From Rhodococcus sp. (in: high G+C Gram-positive bacteria) (lineage in GTDB: Bacteria; Actinomycetota; Actinomycetes; Mycobacteriales; Mycobacteriaceae), in assembly GCA_012515885.1 (NCBI GenBank), contig JAAYXN010000049.1:1-5913 (forward strand): a stretch of 5,913 bases of DNA, in the 5' to 3' direction. The notes beneath the pieces are model-generated. The model was not told the DNA's origin. It did not search any database and saw nothing but the letters and a program-made list of their open reading frames with translations. Position numbers and translations under genes: made by a program. How positions within the stretch are numbered: position 1 is the first letter of the stretch; every line of letters starts with the position of its first letter. Of this stretch, positions 4,134-5,913 are shown in pieces.

Positions 4134-5913
4134 TTCCTGTCTTGGGTCGTGCTGAAGTGAAGTTGTTCCGTCGATGCGACTGGTGATGATCGTGTGATTC
4201 GCTCAGATCGTGGGCCGACTGCACGGAGTGCGCCGAGGATGGCCACCAGGTCAACGACTTCTTGCAGCCACGCGCCGAGGAGTGCTGGGAGGAACCCGAA
4301 GGCGGCGATGAGCATGAGGCCGACGCTGATGATGATGCCGAGCCAGATGCTTTGCAGTGCGATGCGCACGGTGTCCTTGCCGATGCTCACCGCGCGCGGC
4401 AGGGCCGAGAGCGTGTCGTAGCGGTTCACGATGTCCGCAGACTCCGATGCTGCGGTTGCACCGCGCGCCCCCATTGCGAAGCCAATATCCGCAGCAGCGA
4501 GCACCGGGGCATCGTTGAGGCCGTCACCGACCATGATGAGCGGGCGGGGCTGCACGCTACTGACAATGCGAACTTTGTCGCCGGGGCGGCACTCCGCGTG
4601 CACCTCGCTGATTCCAAGGCGCCGCGCGATGGGTTCGGCGGTGGCTGCAACGTCTCCGGTGACCATGAGCGTACGCTCGATACCGAGTGCGCTCAGCTGA
4701 CGGAGAGCCTGGGCTGCTTCTTCGCGCACTTGGTCGCGCATGACGATGGCTCCGGCGAAACGGCCATCGACTGAGACGTAGATTGCGAGTTCCCCTGGAG
4801 CAAGGTCTGCCAGCACGAGGTCCGGCGCGGAGTGGCGCACCCAGGAGGGCTTTCCGACACGAACCGTCACTGCCTCAGGTGCGTCAGGAGTGCGGAACAC
4901 AGCCGCGACTCCGTTTGTCGCGATCTCCTCGGCATGTTCGGCTTCGACGAGCGACAAGCCGTGCTGTTTCGCGGCCTGCACAACGGAGTCCGCAAGCACG
5001 TGAGAGGAGTACACCTCCGCTGAGGCTGCGAAACGCAGCAGCTCGTCTTCGCTGGCGCGGTCGGCGGGCAGAAGGCGTTCGAGCACTGGCTTGCCGGTAG
5101 TGATGGTGCCGGTCTTATCGAATGCCGCCGAGCGGGCTCGTGAAAGCTGTTCGAGGGTGCCGCCGCCCTTGACGATCAGCCCGAACCTCGCGGCACGGCT
5201 CATGCCACCGAGAAACGCGACCGGCGCGGCGATCAGCAGCGGGCATGGGGTCGCCACCACCAGCACCTCGGCAAACCGGACAGCCTCTCCACTGACCGCC
5301 CACGCGATCCCGGCGATCACGAGCGCGAGCACTGTGAACGGCACCGCGTACCGATCTGCGAGCCGCACGACTTTGGCTTTGCTCCCCGCGGCTTGTTCGA
5401 CGAGCCGAACAATCTGCTGATACTCGCTCTCGGCGGCCGGAGCCGCAGCCCGCATGGTGACTGCGGCTTGTCCATTCACCGCACCGCTCGACACTTTCTC
5501 TCCCGCGTCACGCTCAACGGGCAGGCTTTCACCGGTCAATGACGACTCATCGAACACGGCGTGCTCGGAGACGAGGATCGAGTCCACAGGCACGAGTTCA
5601 CCCGGCCTCACCAGCAACAGATCACCCACCTCGACCTCTTCGACCCGTATGTCCTCGGTCGTGACCTCGGCAGTATGCCCTTGCATTTCCGCGCCGGGTG
5701 CGCTTGGGGCGAGGATGCGCGTGGCCTGCTGGGGTGCCTTACGCAGCAGCGCGGTCAGTTCCCGCTTCGAACGGTTCTCAGCGTAATCTTCGAGGGCCGC
5801 CCCGCCGGTGAGCATCAGCACCACCACGAGCGCCGCCCACGGCTCCCCAACGAGCACTGCAGCGGTGATTGCCGTCACCGCAAGAATGTCGAGCCCGGCG
5901 TGCCCTCGGATGA
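4130..5913 (-). CDS. P1B-type heavy-metal translocating ATPase, 5' end beyond the right edge
   Basis: This ATP-driven pump exports a transition metal across the cytoplasmic membrane. Counting from the valine codon (GTG) at 5878: a membrane hairpin (about 8-27), the actuator domain with TGES (115-118), two helices (about 178-196 and 201-226) with the metal motif TPCP (210-213), the phosphorylated Asp254 in DKTGT, the P-domain motifs MVTGD (405-409) and GDGLNDAP (451-458), and two final helices (508-553) with QEVVD, then a polar tail of about 30 residues. The frame stays open through 5913, giving IRGHAGLDILA ahead of the GTG, a normal continuation of the family; the GTG is thus internal and the true start, first helices and any N-terminal metal domain are outside. 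The usual CPC is TPCP, and the His-Pro of the nucleotide domain is His-Val (293-294). The metal is not certain; fusion to a VIT gene suggests Mn, Fe or a related ion. Confidence 0.94.
   Translation of the reverse strand, partial: IRGHAGLDILAVTAITAAVLVGEPWAALVVVLMLTGGAALEDYAENRSKRELTALLRKAPQQATRILAPSAPGAEMQGHTAEVTTEDIRVEEVEVGDLLLVRPGELVPVDSILVSEHAVFDESSLTGESLPVERDAGEKVSSGAVNGQAAVTMRAAAPAAESEYQQIVRLVEQAAGSKAKVVRLADRYAVPFTVLALVIAGIAWAVSGEAVRFAEVLVVATPCPLLIAAPVAFLGGMSRAARFGLIVKGGGTLEQLSRARSAAFDKTGTITTGKPVLERLLPADRASEDELLRFAASAEVYSSHVLADSVVQAAKQHGLSLVEAEHAEEIATNGVAAVFRTPDAPEAVTVRVGKPSWVRHSAPDLVLADLAPGELAIYVSVDGRFAGAIVMRDQVREEAAQALRQLSALGIERTLMVTGDVAATAEPIARRLGISEVHAECRPGDKVRIVSSVQPRPLIMVGDGLNDAPVLAAADIGFAMGARGATAASESADIVNRYDTLSALPRAVSIGKDTVRIALQSIWLGIIISVGLMLIAAFGFLPALLGAWLQEVVDLVAILGALRAVGPRSERITRSSPVASTEQLHFSTTQDRK

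Noticed and set aside
4262..4774. 170-residue plus-strand open frame antisense to the P-type ATPase
   Set aside because: The minus-strand ATPase has all its catalytic motifs here, so this is a codon-bias shadow.
5876..5878. GTG at 5878 as the start of the P-type ATPase
   Set aside because: The frame continues to the window edge with residues (RGHAGLDILA) typical of the family's interior, and essential N-terminal helices would be lacking.

Overview
The window looks like chromosomal DNA of a GC-rich actinobacterium, most likely a mycolic-acid group member (Mycobacteriales/Corynebacteriales). The evidence is an MocR-type aspartate aminotransferase directly behind a small SRP RNA gene, a DUF3558-like lipoprotein, actinobacterial-style leaderless promoters and a U-less terminator. 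I do not assign genus or species.

Left part (1-2200), housekeeping. A tRNA-Ser(GGA) runs off the left edge on the minus strand. Upstream of it, same strand, is a small secreted lipoprotein gene (101-598). A divergent promoter region (605-722) separates this from the plus-strand pair ffs (4.5S SRP RNA, about 724-816) and aspT (862-2151). AspT ends at a 12-bp perfect hairpin (2169-2200). The open frame of aspT runs back through ffs, so any start upstream of 862 is an artefact.

Middle part (2201-3395), accessory. A minus-strand vapBC toxin-antitoxin pair (2262-2935) has a 4-nt ATGA overlap. Its control region is compact: a 13-bp perfect inverted repeat whose 8-nt spacer holds the -10 box and whose proximal arm covers the vapB start codon, suggesting a leaderless, autorepressed mRNA. 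Next, on the plus strand, is the 5' stump of an HhH-GPD DNA-repair glycosylase gene (from 3085), broken by a 5-nt insertion and then lost. The rest, to 3395, is non-coding; an imperfect inverted repeat (left arm inside the stump) and a perfect DnaA-box 9-mer lie in or next to it.

Right part (3396-5913), metal handling. A minus-strand operon encodes a P1B-type heavy-metal ATPase (5' end beyond the right edge) translationally coupled by ATGA to a VIT1/CCC1-family Fe/Mn transporter. The ATPase has an unusual TPCP transmembrane metal motif and His-Val in place of His-Pro. Both proteins would move a divalent transition metal out of the cytoplasm, so together they look like a metal-efflux unit.

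In mycobacteria and corynebacteria the aspartate aminotransferase gene is normally followed by dnaX. Here the toxin-antitoxin pair, gene stump and metal operon lie there instead, which suggests insertion or rearrangement just after the aspT terminator. No CRISPR array, insertion sequence or transposase was seen.
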